The position numbers and the translations under genes are program-made. Below, piece by piece: positions 1 through 8,842 of a stretch of 64,000 nucleotides of DNA (its first letter is position 1; each line of letters starts with the position of its first letter). Origin of the DNA: a virus; IMG/VR virus record IMGVR_UViG_3300032282_001564, positions 1-64,000 of that record; one strand, given 5' to 3'. Below the pieces are notes generated by a model. That model saw only the letters and a list, made by a program, of their open reading frames with translations, was not told the DNA's origin and made no database searches.

Positions 1-38
1 AGAAGTTCGAGACGGATCTCGTAAGGTGTTTTGCTCAT
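1..38 (-). CDS. Partial small conserved phage protein (N-terminus only)
   Basis: Twelve codons of a minus-strand gene are visible, beginning MSKTPYEIRLEL at the ATG ending at base 38 and running off the left edge. A strong Shine-Dalgarno (AAAGGAG) lies just upstream, and a T4-type late promoter motif lies about 60 bases upstream. I recall short proteins with similar N-termini near the capsid gene in cyanophage-like T4 relatives, but the function is unknown and the rest of the gene is outside the window. Confidence 0.6.
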   Translation of the reverse strand, partial: MSKTPYEIRLEL

Positions 39-99
39 ATTTTTCTCCTTTAATGTGTGTATGTGTGTTAAACACGAGCTGTAGCTGTTGCTACAAAAA

Positions 100-107
100 T
101 ATTTATC
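100..107 (-). promoter_or_regulatory. T4-type late promoter (GATAAATA)
   Basis: On the minus strand the sequence reads GATAAATA, close to the T4 late -10 element TATAAATA recognised by gp55. It lies between the terminator of the capsid gene and the small gene starting at 38, giving a predicted leader of about 56 bases that includes that gene's Shine-Dalgarno. The call rests on motif and position; no -35 element is expected for this class. Confidence 0.6.
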
Positions 108-116
108 TTATGTATC

Positions 117-1364
117 TCACCGCCAACAAAAAAGGCTCCGAAGAGCCTTTTTGTTCCTTCCCATCCCTGGGTTGGTATTCCGATATTTCTGGAATGATAG
201 GTTAGATACAGCGATCTCACCAACGTAGTCGCCAGCGTTACCTAGAGACGATGCTGTGTTTGTTAACTCAACATAGCCGTAACGTGTCATAAACGAAACT
301 ACTGGTTCGAATGTGCTTGGATCTAGAACAACGCCAGAGCTCATCAATGGAATGTATGGGCAATAGAACGCGGCTGCATCAGCCTCGCTAGAACCTTTGT
401 ATCCAACTAGAACAGCTTGGCTGTCGTTTGCATAACCGTCAACATAAATCTTCATAGCACCGTTCAATGTACCAACAAACTTAGTGTTTGTAGGAGCTTC
501 GAATGTACCTTCTGTTGTACGAGCAAATGCAGAAGTTGTAGCACTTTGTAGTACTGTTAAAGAAGCTGGAGAAACAACAGCCCAGTTACCAGCACCGCGA
601 CGTGTACGTTGAGCGATCAAGTTAGCTGTACGGTTGATTAGAACTGCCAATGCGGCGTGTTCGTCACCAACGAATGTAGCTGTACCTGAAACTGCTGACT
701 GGTCATATGTGTAGTCAGTAGCGGCCAATGCACGTAGAGAACCTAGGATCTCTTGGTCAATTTCAACTGTAATTTCTTGAGCTAAAGCAGCCATGATTTC
801 TGCTTCAACATCCAAACCGTGCATAGACTGTGCGTCTTGAGCGGCTTCGAATGTCCAGCGAGCACTTAGCTTACGTGTTTTAGCTTCAACAACTTGTTTC
901 AAGATTTGAACGTTGATACGGTTACCTGCAACGCCTTCTAATGTGGCTGTGCTAGTAGCTTGACCAGTAGATGAACTACCAGAGTATGCAACGGCGATCT
1001 TAAATGGTGATAATGCCTCGTCACCTGCTGTTGTTGGAGTTGCGTAGCTAGAACCGTCAGCTGTAGTGTCAGCATAGCGAACACGTAAAGTGTGGATCTG
1101 TGCAACTGGGCCAGTCATTGGTTGTACGCCAACGATTTCGTTAGCGATAACTGTAGGCATAACACGACGGATAACTGGTAGAATTACACGGTTAAGTGTA
1201 GCTACGTTACCGGCTTGTGTTGAACCGCCAGTTGCGTTTTCTGCCAACATCTTGCGAGTGTTTTCTAGAATAACGCCCATTGTGGTTCTCTTAGAACCAT
1301 TCAAGCCTTCTAACAGGGCTTCTTTGGTCTCGCCCCAACGGCTTTCTAATAATGCTTGTGTCAT
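117..1364 (-). CDS. 23: Major capsid protein gp23
   Basis: Builds the hexameric shell of the head. The protein is 415 residues, shorter than T4 gp23 (521). Residues 56-95 carry the gp23 hallmark region (LNRVILPVIRRVMPT, then VQPMTGP and HTLRVRYA). The N-terminal 42 residues look like a removable prohead propeptide: LAE at 40-42 fits the (L/I)xE cleavage rule of the T4 protease gp21, so the mature protein would begin at Asn43 (inference). Start: ATG at 1364 with AGAGGAAA seven bases upstream. It is the last gene of the head operon 20-67-21-22-23. Its final codons, encoding a basic tail ending FCWR, overlap a strong transcription terminator. Confidence 0.96.
   Translation of the reverse strand: MTQALLESRWGETKEALLEGLNGSKRTTMGVILENTRKMLAENATGGSTQAGNVATLNRVILPVIRRVMPTVIANEIVGVQPMTGPVAQIHTLRVRYADTTADGSSYATPTTAGDEALSPFKIAVAYSGSSSTGQATSTATLEGVAGNRINVQILKQVVEAKTRKLSARWTFEAAQDAQSMHGLDVEAEIMAALAQEITVEIDQEILGSLRALAATDYTYDQSAVSGTATFVGDEHAALAVLINRTANLIAQRTRRGAGNWAVVSPASLTVLQSATTSAFARTTEGTFEAPTNTKFVGTLNGAMKIYVDGYANDSQAVLVGYKGSSEADAAAFYCPYIPLMSSGVVLDPSTFEPVVSFMTRYGYVELTNTASSLGNAGDYVGEIAVSNLSFQKYRNTNPGMGRNKKALRSLFCWR
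129..152 (-). terminator. Rho-independent terminator inside the 3' end of gene 23
   Basis: On the minus strand a GGCTC stem, a TTCG tetraloop and GAGCC are followed by six T residues; an A-tract upstream lengthens the stem. UUCG-capped stems are exceptionally stable. The hairpin lies wholly within the coding sequence, before the TGA at 117-119, so the last 15 or so residues of gp23 are encoded by the terminator. It would end head-operon transcription. Confidence 0.85.
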
Positions 1365-1389
1365 AATATTTCCTCTTTCCTTTTAGGGT

Positions 1390-2502
1390 TTAATTAAGCC
1401 CTGCTAAACGTTTAATCTCAAATACATTGTTCAAAGACTCTGTATTTGTGGTTTCAACGGCAGTTTTAGCAGTTTTATCACCAGTTACTTCTACACGCGA
1501 CTCTGTTAAAGCTACTTTTGGAGTAGACTTAGCAACAGGAGTGTTGTTTAGAACTGCTGGTAGATACTTTTCGTATGCGTTCTGAAGACGATCAGTTTGC
1601 ACACCTTCGAGTAAATCACGCATGATTGCTGATTTCTCTTTATTTAAAGGCTTCAACATTTCTGCAAGTTTTTCCTTGCGTTCTGCTGATTCCTTAATAA
1701 TACGAATTTCTGTTTCCTTTGATTCAACTAAAGCCTTTTTGTCTTCAATTGCCTTCACTGCTTCGGACAACTTCTGAGTTACTAGATCAACTTGACCTTG
1801 TAATTCGCGGATCTGTTTGTTCTCATTTAAATGAGTAACTGCAAATTCGCTTGCAAATGCTTCGTACAGACGACGACCAAACATGTTCTCGCGAGCAACT
1901 TGGATGTCTTCTTTTAGTTGAGTCAATTCTGACTCTAACGAACTGGTTACGGCCTCTTTAACAGCGGTAGCAGACTGTTCAATGAATTTCTTCTGGATTT
2001 CAGCTAGTTTAGCTTTACCTTCAGCAACTAAACGAACCTTAGTTTCCACTACGGCTTGTTTGTCTGCTTCAAATTCTTTGATTTCTTCTGCTAGAGCACG
2101 GATTGTAAACTGTTCAAGTTTGCTAATAGCATTCTCGTAAGTCTTACGATCTGCACGTAGTTCTTTGATTTCTTCTGTTAGCTTGCTAACCATAAAATCG
2201 TTAAACTTACCTGCACTTTCAACCATGTGTGTTTTAAACTTAACACGGTCTTCCGCTAATTGTTGTTTTTCGTCTGCGAACTCTTGTAGTTCAGCAGTGA
2301 GAGACTCAGTTACCATTTTGTCTAGAGCTTCAACCATAACTTGTTTGTCATGTTGGTAACGTTGTGCGAATTCCTCACGTAGTTCAGCACGTACTTGCTC
2401 TTTTGCTTCAGTGATTCTGGTTTCCCAGGCTTCAGCGATAGCAGTACGAGTTTCCTCGTTAATAATTCCGTTATCCAACAATGGTTTGATAGCATCTAAC
2501 AT
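1390..2502 (-). CDS. 22: Prohead core scaffolding protein gp22
   Basis: A 370-residue protein that is almost entirely charged, heptad-rich alpha helix (residues about 25-300, runs of E, K, Q and A), as expected for the internal scaffold around which the prohead assembles. It sits exactly where T4 gene 22 does, between the protease gene 21 and capsid gene 23, with 25 bases separating it from gene 23 and 12 from gene 21. In T4 the scaffold is degraded by gp21 during maturation; several LxE and IxE sites here would allow that. Scaffolds diverge fast, so the call rests on position and composition more than on motif. Confidence 0.85.
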   Translation of the reverse strand: MLDAIKPLLDNGIINEETRTAIAEAWETRITEAKEQVRAELREEFAQRYQHDKQVMVEALDKMVTESLTAELQEFADEKQQLAEDRVKFKTHMVESAGKFNDFMVSKLTEEIKELRADRKTYENAISKLEQFTIRALAEEIKEFEADKQAVVETKVRLVAEGKAKLAEIQKKFIEQSATAVKEAVTSSLESELTQLKEDIQVARENMFGRRLYEAFASEFAVTHLNENKQIRELQGQVDLVTQKLSEAVKAIEDKKALVESKETEIRIIKESAERKEKLAEMLKPLNKEKSAIMRDLLEGVQTDRLQNAYEKYLPAVLNNTPVAKSTPKVALTESRVEVTGDKTAKTAVETTNTESLNNVFEIKRLAGLN

Positions 2503-2514
2503 TGGATATTTCTC

Positions 2515-3147
2515 CTATAGTTTTAATTCTTTGATAAAGCCTTTAACAGCTTCTCTCAGGTACTTCTGTACTTTTTGATCTTGGCTGGCTTCACGTGCCA
2601 TTTCAAATACCTGCTGTCCACCACGCATATTCATCAAGCCTTCATAAATGGCTTTAGGGTATGCATGAGGGGCACTAGGTTGTGCCACAATGTCAACGGT
2701 AATGATTTCAAAATCACTAACGTGTCCACTACTTTCGTTTACCTGACCTGATCCACGTGAGCTAACACCTAGTTTAACGCCGGATGTAACCATTGCTTCA
2801 ACTAGCTGACCCATTGGGGTAGGCAATACTTTTAGTTTTCCAAAACCTGCAGGGCCGTCCATCCACATTTTGTCAATCATGTGGCTTACACGGTCTAGGT
2901 TAATTTTTAAGTCATCTGGATGGTCCACTTCACCTAGGACTGAATAGCCTTCGGAGATCTGTTGATTAACAGTATTAACAGCTTTTTCAATTTCGTGAAC
3001 GGGATAAACACGTTCGTTAGCGTTTTTAACGCCTCCTTCGATGAATATCCCTTTCATATAGAGACTCTTTTTACCATTCTCGTCGGCCGATTCAATTACG
3101 ATACCGGCCCGATCAAATGTGAGACTCTCTCTTAGGTACAAAGCCAT
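2515..3147 (-). CDS. 21: Prohead core protein protease gp21
   Basis: A 210-residue serine protease of the T4 prohead protease family. It processes capsid and core proteins inside the prohead. Visible motifs are GEVDHP (His76), the SSRGSG block (Ser129/Ser130, the probable nucleophile) and the VDIVAQPSAP block (Asp152), the usual order of catalytic His, Ser and Asp. Length matches the family (T4 gp21 is 212). Start ATG at 3147. It is followed 12 bases later by the scaffold gene, so core, protease and capsid are made together. Confidence 0.93.
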   Translation of the reverse strand: MALYLRESLTFDRAGIVIESADENGKKSLYMKGIFIEGGVKNANERVYPVHEIEKAVNTVNQQISEGYSVLGEVDHPDDLKINLDRVSHMIDKMWMDGPAGFGKLKVLPTPMGQLVEAMVTSGVKLGVSSRGSGQVNESSGHVSDFEIITVDIVAQPSAPHAYPKAIYEGLMNMRGGQQVFEMAREASQDQKVQKYLREAVKGFIKELKL

Positions 3148-3160
3148 TTGTGGTTCCTAA

Positions 3161-4177
3161 TTACTTCTTGCCAGTGTTTTGCACTTGCACAGATTTCTTA
3201 GCTACTGGAACTGAACCATCGGTAGTTTTACCTTCAGCGCCTTTAGCATCTTTTGTATACTCGTGGCCTGTAGACTCTGGGCTACCAGCTTTACCACCTG
3301 GAACGTTACGGTTACCAGACTTGATATCTTGTGGCTTTGGTGAGCTTGGAGCACTTGTACCGTCTTGGTTCTGTTCACCGCCGTGTGCCATATTAGCATC
3401 ACCGCCGAAATCGTTACCAGGACCTACTGAGCCAGGTTTTGTGTTAACACTAGTTTTCTTACCAGCGGCGCCAACAGCGTCACCTTCAGAAGCACCAGTT
3501 AAATTCATGTCTTGAATCTTGTCAACATATTCACGCATTAATTCTGTTGTAGACTTTTTGCTTTCAAATGGCTTGCCGCTTGCACCAGACTTGGCACTAC
3601 CGCTTTTGCCAGAGGCTGCGGAACCAGACTTGCCAGAACCTTTCTTAGCAAATGGGTTACCAGAACCTTCTTTAGCTTCAGCAAATTCTTCTGGTTGATC
3701 CATTGCAGGCTCTTCAGCGCCGGCCATTGGGTCTGCTTCAACGCCGTCATCAGCACCGCCAGTCATGTCGTCACCGCCCATGATTTCGTCAAACTTAGCT
3801 AATAGCTCGTCTAACTTAGCATCAATATTCATTACTTGGTCTTCAATTTCTTGGTGCTCACCAGCTTCAGCGCCAGCGTCAGCAGGGAAATCACCGCTTA
3901 CTTCGCCGTCGTCTTCGCCATCAGCATCAAGACTAAATTCTTCTTCGCCTTCTTCGTCGTCTTCACCAACAGCTTCTTCGCCGCTGATTTCGTCAACCAT
4001 ATTTTCTACTTGGTTTCCAGCTACAGGACCGCCCAAGTTTTCTTCAACTTGTTCTTCGTCCATAATGGATTCATAGATGTCGCGAGATTTTTCTACTACG
4101 ATATCGTGAAATAATTCACGTGCTTTTTGATCTTCATCATTAATGATGTATTCAATTAATTTTTCAAACTTGTTCAT
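3161..4177 (-). CDS. 67: Acidic prohead core protein, gp67-like with long extension
   Basis: A 338-residue, strongly acidic, low-complexity protein. Its N-terminus (KLIEYIINDEDQKARELF, then IVVEKSRDIY) resembles my recollection of the N-terminus of T4 gp67, a highly acidic internal core peptide precursor. The remainder is Asp/Glu-rich (residues about 40-180) followed by Ser/Gly/Lys-rich stretches (about 165-205, 250-330). T4 has separate small genes 67 and 68 here; this single longer gene occupies their position between portal and protease. ATG at 4177 has AAGGAG eight bases upstream. It is probably an internal core component cut by gp21. Confidence 0.75.
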   Translation of the reverse strand: MNKFEKLIEYIINDEDQKARELFHDIVVEKSRDIYESIMDEEQVEENLGGPVAGNQVENMVDEISGEEAVGEDDEEGEEEFSLDADGEDDGEVSGDFPADAGAEAGEHQEIEDQVMNIDAKLDELLAKFDEIMGGDDMTGGADDGVEADPMAGAEEPAMDQPEEFAEAKEGSGNPFAKKGSGKSGSAASGKSGSAKSGASGKPFESKKSTTELMREYVDKIQDMNLTGASEGDAVGAAGKKTSVNTKPGSVGPGNDFGGDANMAHGGEQNQDGTSAPSSPKPQDIKSGNRNVPGGKAGSPESTGHEYTKDAKGAEGKTTDGSVPVAKKSVQVQNTGKK

Positions 4178-4207
4178 AAGAACTCCTTAATAAGTGGCTT
4201 TGTAAAG

Positions 4208-4215
4208 TTATTTAA
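4208..4215 (-). promoter_or_regulatory. Possible late promoter (TTAAATAA) before the gp67-like gene
   Basis: Minus-strand TTAAATAA lies 31 bases upstream of the ATG at 4177, at a distance that would leave a short leader holding the Shine-Dalgarno. It matches the TAAATA core of the late element but is a weak match to the full consensus. Confidence 0.35.
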
Positions 4216-4273
4216 CAAAACTGCGTATATTAAGGGTTAAATGGGTAGTTTTTGAAGGTTTTTGATGAAATAA

Positions 4274-4507
4274 TTATACAGGACCAGGTAATGCACCAGG
4301 CTCTGCGGGAGGAGTGTACTGTTTAGCTACAGCTTCTAACTTCTTTTCATGCTCTAACTTACGCACATCGTGGCTTTGTCTTAGCTGATTTAGGTGTGCT
4401 AGTGTTAGTCTAGTAGAACGACTATTAGACATTTTAGCCACACTTTGATCGTCTTTTTCATCGTGATAGCCCTTGGGTGCTGGGTCAAATAGTTCAAAAA
4501 TGTTCAT
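4274..4507 (-). CDS. Small head-module protein of unknown function
   Basis: A 77-residue gene between portal and the gp67-like core gene. It starts MNIFELFDPAPKGYHD, has a basic helical centre (residues about 25-62: SRSTRLTLAHLNQLRQS, then KLEHEKKLEAVAK) and a Pro/Gly-rich end. I recall similar short proteins after gene 20 in T4-like marine phages, but no function is assigned. Co-transcription with the portal gene (21 bases upstream) suggests a head or core role. Confidence 0.7.
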   Translation of the reverse strand: MNIFELFDPAPKGYHDEKDDQSVAKMSNSRSTRLTLAHLNQLRQSHDVRKLEHEKKLEAVAKQYTPPAEPGALPGPV

Positions 4508-4528
4508 ACTACTATTTAACCTTTTTAC

Positions 4529-6232
4529 TTAAAGTCCGGGCACTGGAGCACCGGCAGCTCCGCCTGGACCACCTGCGGCACCAGCCATATCAGGACCTGC
4601 TGGGGCACCTGTATCTGCACCTGCTTCAGGGCCTAAGTCTGTTAGCTCGTTATCAATACGCCCTGGGGTAATATTAACACCGCCTAAGCTAGGTGCATCA
4701 GGTTGTGCTAATTCTGTATCGCCACGCTCTTCGGCCCAAGCTGTTTCGTTTTCACTCAACTCTTGCTCAGTCATACCTAAGTAACGTTTCATTAACCAAC
4801 GCTTACTAAAGTAAGGGAAAGCTTCTAGCTGTGTAAATGTAGCAATACGAGCAGAGTCAATGTCTGCTTGACGGTATTGTGCAAAGTTTTGTGGCTCATT
4901 AAATGCTAGATCAAATAAAGATCCATCAATGTTAAAGCCTCTCCAACGCATAAACAACTTAAACTCTGCATCCAATTTGTCTGCAATCATAGCTTGTAAG
5001 CGTTGGCAATATTGGTTAAAGCGCCATTCTTGGATAAGTGCTGTGCCTACACGACCGTCTGTGTATGCTTGGCTTCCGTCCTCAGCTGTAGTAGGCAAGT
5101 AGCTACTAGGAATACGCAAACCACGGAATAACTTGTTAGTAAAGAAGCGTAAGTCTGTAATTTCACCTAGGTTTTGACCACCTGGGAATACGTCTACACT
5201 AGAACCACGTCCATCTGCTGTAACAGGGAAGAAGTAGTCTTCGTTTTGGCTTAATGGATTATAAGTAGCATCCATCATGTTAGCACCGCCACTGCCTGTT
5301 TGTGTAGGAATACGACGTTGATGGATTTCGTTTTTAATACGCTCAACAAATGCCATAGCCATGTGACTTGGCATGTTGCCTACGTCGATCTTAAACACAC
5401 GACGCTCAGGAGCACGTTGTACACGATAGATAATGATACTATCTTCAAGCAATTCTTTTTGCTTGAATACTTTAAAAATGTTTTCTAATACTGAATTACC
5501 AAATGGCCAATATACATCCAAGCCTTCAGTTAATGATACGTGCATTACATGTTCAGCATTAATAACTGCTTCATTCTTACTGTGACTAAAACGACTGCCA
5601 CCACCAAATGGGCTTTGTGGTTGTGTATAACTACCACTTGGGCCACCAACTTGTGGGTGGTTCATGTAAGTGTCTGATGTTGCTACTGCTGTAACTGTTA
5701 GGTTTTCAAAGTTTGGATTTAAATCTTTAATCAAATACTGCTCGGGCTTTTTGCCTTCGCCTTCGTTGACAATAACTTTAGTAACCTTAGACATTTCTGT
5801 CCAAAACAATTTAAAGTTTTCTGGGTCGCGGATAAACACTTGATCGCCGTACTTGAATACATTACGTACAATCTTAAAGATACGTCTGTTAAATTCATTT
5901 AGTGCAACCCACTGCTGTAGTTGCTCTTTGATAATCTTAACTTCGTTGTCTGATGGTTGTTCTTTAAACTTAATAGTGAACGCTGTGTGGTTTTCTAAGT
6001 TCTTTTGTGTACAGAACTCAGCAAGAATGTCCAATGCGGCATTGACTTCTGAGTCCATATCCATTTGCTCATATTGGTTGTAACGCTCAATACGGTTTGG
6101 CTGTCCTGTGTAAACTTCAGGTAGCTGACTTTGATAATTGCGATATCCAGCATCTGGTAACCGGCCACTACCCAAAGGGCTTACGTTGCTTGGTAAATTA
6201 CTAGTTTTAAAATATTTTTTCCAACCGGCCAT
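4529..6232 (-). CDS. 20: Portal vertex protein gp20
   Basis: Forms the twelve-subunit portal through which DNA is packaged and to which the neck attaches. The 567-residue length is close to T4 gp20 (524). Features typical of the family include the N-terminal YNQYEQMDMDSEVNAALD block (residues about 50-70) that begins the portal core, the RVQRAPERRVFKIDVGNMP segment (about 268-288) and the RWRGF region near 430. The last 60 residues are Pro/Gly/Ala-rich low complexity (ending PVPGL). A late-promoter-like GTAAATA lies just upstream. Confidence 0.95.
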   Translation of the reverse strand: MAGWKKYFKTSNLPSNVSPLGSGRLPDAGYRNYQSQLPEVYTGQPNRIERYNQYEQMDMDSEVNAALDILAEFCTQKNLENHTAFTIKFKEQPSDNEVKIIKEQLQQWVALNEFNRRIFKIVRNVFKYGDQVFIRDPENFKLFWTEMSKVTKVIVNEGEGKKPEQYLIKDLNPNFENLTVTAVATSDTYMNHPQVGGPSGSYTQPQSPFGGGSRFSHSKNEAVINAEHVMHVSLTEGLDVYWPFGNSVLENIFKVFKQKELLEDSIIIYRVQRAPERRVFKIDVGNMPSHMAMAFVERIKNEIHQRRIPTQTGSGGANMMDATYNPLSQNEDYFFPVTADGRGSSVDVFPGGQNLGEITDLRFFTNKLFRGLRIPSSYLPTTAEDGSQAYTDGRVGTALIQEWRFNQYCQRLQAMIADKLDAEFKLFMRWRGFNIDGSLFDLAFNEPQNFAQYRQADIDSARIATFTQLEAFPYFSKRWLMKRYLGMTEQELSENETAWAEERGDTELAQPDAPSLGGVNITPGRIDNELTDLGPEAGADTGAPAGPDMAGAAGGPGGAAGAPVPGL

Positions 6233-6252
6233 ATATGTTCTCTGTTATGCTA

Positions 6253-6259
6253 TATTTAC
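6253..6259 (-). promoter_or_regulatory. Probable late promoter (GTAAATA) for gene 20
   Basis: Minus-strand GTAAATA is placed so that transcription would start about 15 bases before the gp20 ATG at 6232. It is one mismatch from the ATAAATA core seen elsewhere in the window. Confidence 0.45.
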
Positions 6260-6266
6260 CGACATA

Positions 6267-8777
6267 TTAGGTCTGTGCTAATATATGTTCCGAAACTTCT
6301 TTGTGCTCGTCGACTTTTCTAGCAATTAAGTCTAGTTTTTGCACCATTTCGCTAAAGATCTTGCTAGTTGCAGATGTTGATGTTGTTACTCCAGCACCTG
6401 AAACAATTTCTGGACCATCTTCACCAACGATGGTTGTATCGTCTGAACCCATTTTACCACCTAATCGTTTAGTTTGTATATGGATATGATCTCCGGTTGA
6501 TACTTTACCATTGGCATTCTTTTGACCTGCTTTTTCAAACTGTGCAAACTCAAGTCCGTATTTGTCTCTTATTTCCTGAGCTAGTTTATCACTCATGTTT
6601 GACAATACAATATCAGCCGCTTTACCCAACGGGTGTTTAGATTTATCACCAGCGTGAAATTTATCATTCAATGAAGTAATTTGAATTCCAGGATATTCAT
6701 CAATAATTTTTTCAAGTATCAATGAAAAGTTTTCATTGATGTCACCGTTGTCGCTTGCATTTCCTTTTAGTTTTGATCTAATTTTTTCTGATAAAAACTG
6801 CCTCATATCAATTGGAGTATTTTTTGTAACAGTTCCATTTAATATTGACTCTATAAATTCTTTACCTCCCCAGCGGCCGTAATTAGCGTAACGAGCCTTA
6901 CCCTCTTCTTGAGCGACTTCGGCGTATCTTCTAGCTTCAGCTTTTTTTGCTGGATCAGCAGACAATGCATTCATTCTAGCGTTTATTGCTTGTCCTTGAT
7001 TTATACCTGTACCAATTACAGCACCGGGGTTAGAATTTTTACCTGGTGTAACATTACTACTGACGTCATCTTTATTATTTCTACCCGGAGTCATGCCTGC
7101 TTTATCTAGTAGCTCTGCGACCCATTGACCAAATTTATCAACTGCTGTACTAAAGTCGCCAAAATTTTCAATTAACAACATGTTGATTTTATGTAGTGTA
7201 GCTGCCAAATCACCCATGTTTTTTAAATTTTGTTCAGCCCACTCATCCATTTTTTGCTCAACGCCTATTTTTGCGTCAAGAGCTTTCCGATACCCTTTGT
7301 CGCCATCTAATTCAGCTTTCTTTCTTCTATTTTCAATTGCCTTTGCATTATCTGCATAATTTTGTATAACAGAATTATTAGCAATAACATACGATTTAAT
7401 ACCAGCAATAGTGTCAACAAAATCTGCTACACCTTTATTTTGGAAACTGTCCAGTGAGGTTCTGACTGTACTTAAAGACGTTCCGGTTTCTTTTATAAGT
7501 GTTTCAAATAGTCTATCTCTTTCTGGTCCAGGTACCATTGTTTGTATTTGTAGCATACCGTCAGCTAACTTACGTAGCTCTGGAGAGTTTGCTAACAAGG
7601 CTATAGATTTTTCGTCTATCACATTTCCTGAGCCACCACGACCAAGAACTTCTGTTACTAATTTTGCTGCCTCAGGGCTAAAGAATTTTGAAATGGTAGA
7701 CATTTTGCGTTCTTGGTCTTCTGCCATTTTTGCAAACATCTCTGCGCCAGCCTGTGGGCCGTATTTTTTTATCAATGCGGCCTGCAGATCTTGCATTTTT
7801 TGTTGATATAAAAGATTGTTTTGTCGTTCACGAACTTCTTTTAGGTGTTGTTCGGCTGACATACCAGTTAGCTCTGTTAGTTCTTTTAATTTCCATAGAT
7901 AGTTGCCACTGGATGCACTCAAGGCATTTTGATTTTTTGCAAGGTCAACACCAAAGCCTGTCATTATTCTTGAATAACCAATTAAAGCCGCATTCATATC
8001 TTCTTGGGTACCGTAGGCTACCAATAATGTGGCAGAACTATTTTTAGCCACTTTACCCATTTGAGCAACTGCATTTGCACTTCCAATTATACCTAGACCC
8101 AACTCGCCTAGACCTGATGCATTTTCTGTTATAAATCTTTGCATCCTCATCATCGATAAGCCCATTGCAACAGACGCCTGTCTGGCTTGGTCAAGTGATC
8201 CACCAAAACTAGCACCTGCCTTTGATAATGCTTGATAGCTATTAAAATACTTTTGTACCTGCTCAAGTTGCATTGCTGTTACTTGTACAGTTAAATCTGT
8301 AACAGCCTGCATAGCCGCATTTGCCGCACCAAACAATGCACCAACATAAGGTATACCAGATAATGCTGAAGACAATGCACTAGATATAGCCTTCATTGCA
8401 TTACCCATTAGTTGTAATGTAGGTATTGCACTTGAATATACTTCTGCAGAATTAGCGCCTGCTGACGCCGCGGCTGTTGCACCGGCTACGAAACTTTTTA
8501 AACCGCCTACAGCTTGACTAATACCTTCAGCTAATGCTCTGTTTCTATTAGCCTGGTAGTCCGCTTGTTTTTCTTCATCGCTTAATTTTTTAGCTAATGC
8601 CTTAGATTCGGTTTCAGATAATTTTAATTTACGTTCTAAACTTTTGGCTAATTGGTCTTCGGCTAAACGTAGTGCAGTTTGTGATTTGGAACCTTTACCC
8701 CATGAGGCCGCAAGGGTTTCGGACACTTGCCCAAGTCTGATCAGTTTGTCTTGTAATTCCTGTGGAATGTCTGCCAT
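6267..8777 (-). CDS. Tail tape-measure-like protein with C-terminal M15 peptidase-like domain
   Basis: An 836-residue protein that I call a tape measure from its layout: a charged helical N-terminus (1-80), two long Ala/Gly/Ser-rich hydrophobic stretches (about 83-115 and 125-165), long helical central region, and the tape-measure-type motif GEDGPEIVS near 785. Residues about 690-770 resemble a VanY/M15 zinc peptidase: SKHPLGKAAD (SxHxxGxAxD) and GDHIHIQ supply the usual His, Asp, His metal ligands. Such a domain could cut peptidoglycan as the tape enters the cell wall. It lies next to gp20 on one side and diverges from the gp26/gp51 chaperone-like pair on the other, the usual partner of a tape measure. 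T4 gp29 is the functional counterpart. No Shine-Dalgarno is obvious. Confidence 0.78.
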   Translation of the reverse strand: MADIPQELQDKLIRLGQVSETLAASWGKGSKSQTALRLAEDQLAKSLERKLKLSETESKALAKKLSDEEKQADYQANRNRALAEGISQAVGGLKSFVAGATAAASAGANSAEVYSSAIPTLQLMGNAMKAISSALSSALSGIPYVGALFGAANAAMQAVTDLTVQVTAMQLEQVQKYFNSYQALSKAGASFGGSLDQARQASVAMGLSMMRMQRFITENASGLGELGLGIIGSANAVAQMGKVAKNSSATLLVAYGTQEDMNAALIGYSRIMTGFGVDLAKNQNALSASSGNYLWKLKELTELTGMSAEQHLKEVRERQNNLLYQQKMQDLQAALIKKYGPQAGAEMFAKMAEDQERKMSTISKFFSPEAAKLVTEVLGRGGSGNVIDEKSIALLANSPELRKLADGMLQIQTMVPGPERDRLFETLIKETGTSLSTVRTSLDSFQNKGVADFVDTIAGIKSYVIANNSVIQNYADNAKAIENRRKKAELDGDKGYRKALDAKIGVEQKMDEWAEQNLKNMGDLAATLHKINMLLIENFGDFSTAVDKFGQWVAELLDKAGMTPGRNNKDDVSSNVTPGKNSNPGAVIGTGINQGQAINARMNALSADPAKKAEARRYAEVAQEEGKARYANYGRWGGKEFIESILNGTVTKNTPIDMRQFLSEKIRSKLKGNASDNGDINENFSLILEKIIDEYPGIQITSLNDKFHAGDKSKHPLGKAADIVLSNMSDKLAQEIRDKYGLEFAQFEKAGQKNANGKVSTGDHIHIQTKRLGGKMGSDDTTIVGEDGPEIVSGAGVTTSTSATSKIFSEMVQKLDLIARKVDEHKEVSEHILAQT

Positions 8778-8822
8778 AATTTTAATCTACGCCGTTAATT
8801 AATAAGCTAAGTACTTATATCA

Positions 8823-8830
8823 ATATTTAT
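8823..8830 (-). promoter_or_regulatory. Late promoter (ATAAATAT) for the head module
   Basis: Minus-strand ATAAATAT lies 46 bases upstream of the tape-measure ATG, within the short divergent region shared with gene 26. The predicted start of transcription is near 8817. Confidence 0.55.
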
Positions 8831-8842
8831 GGAGTTCAATAT

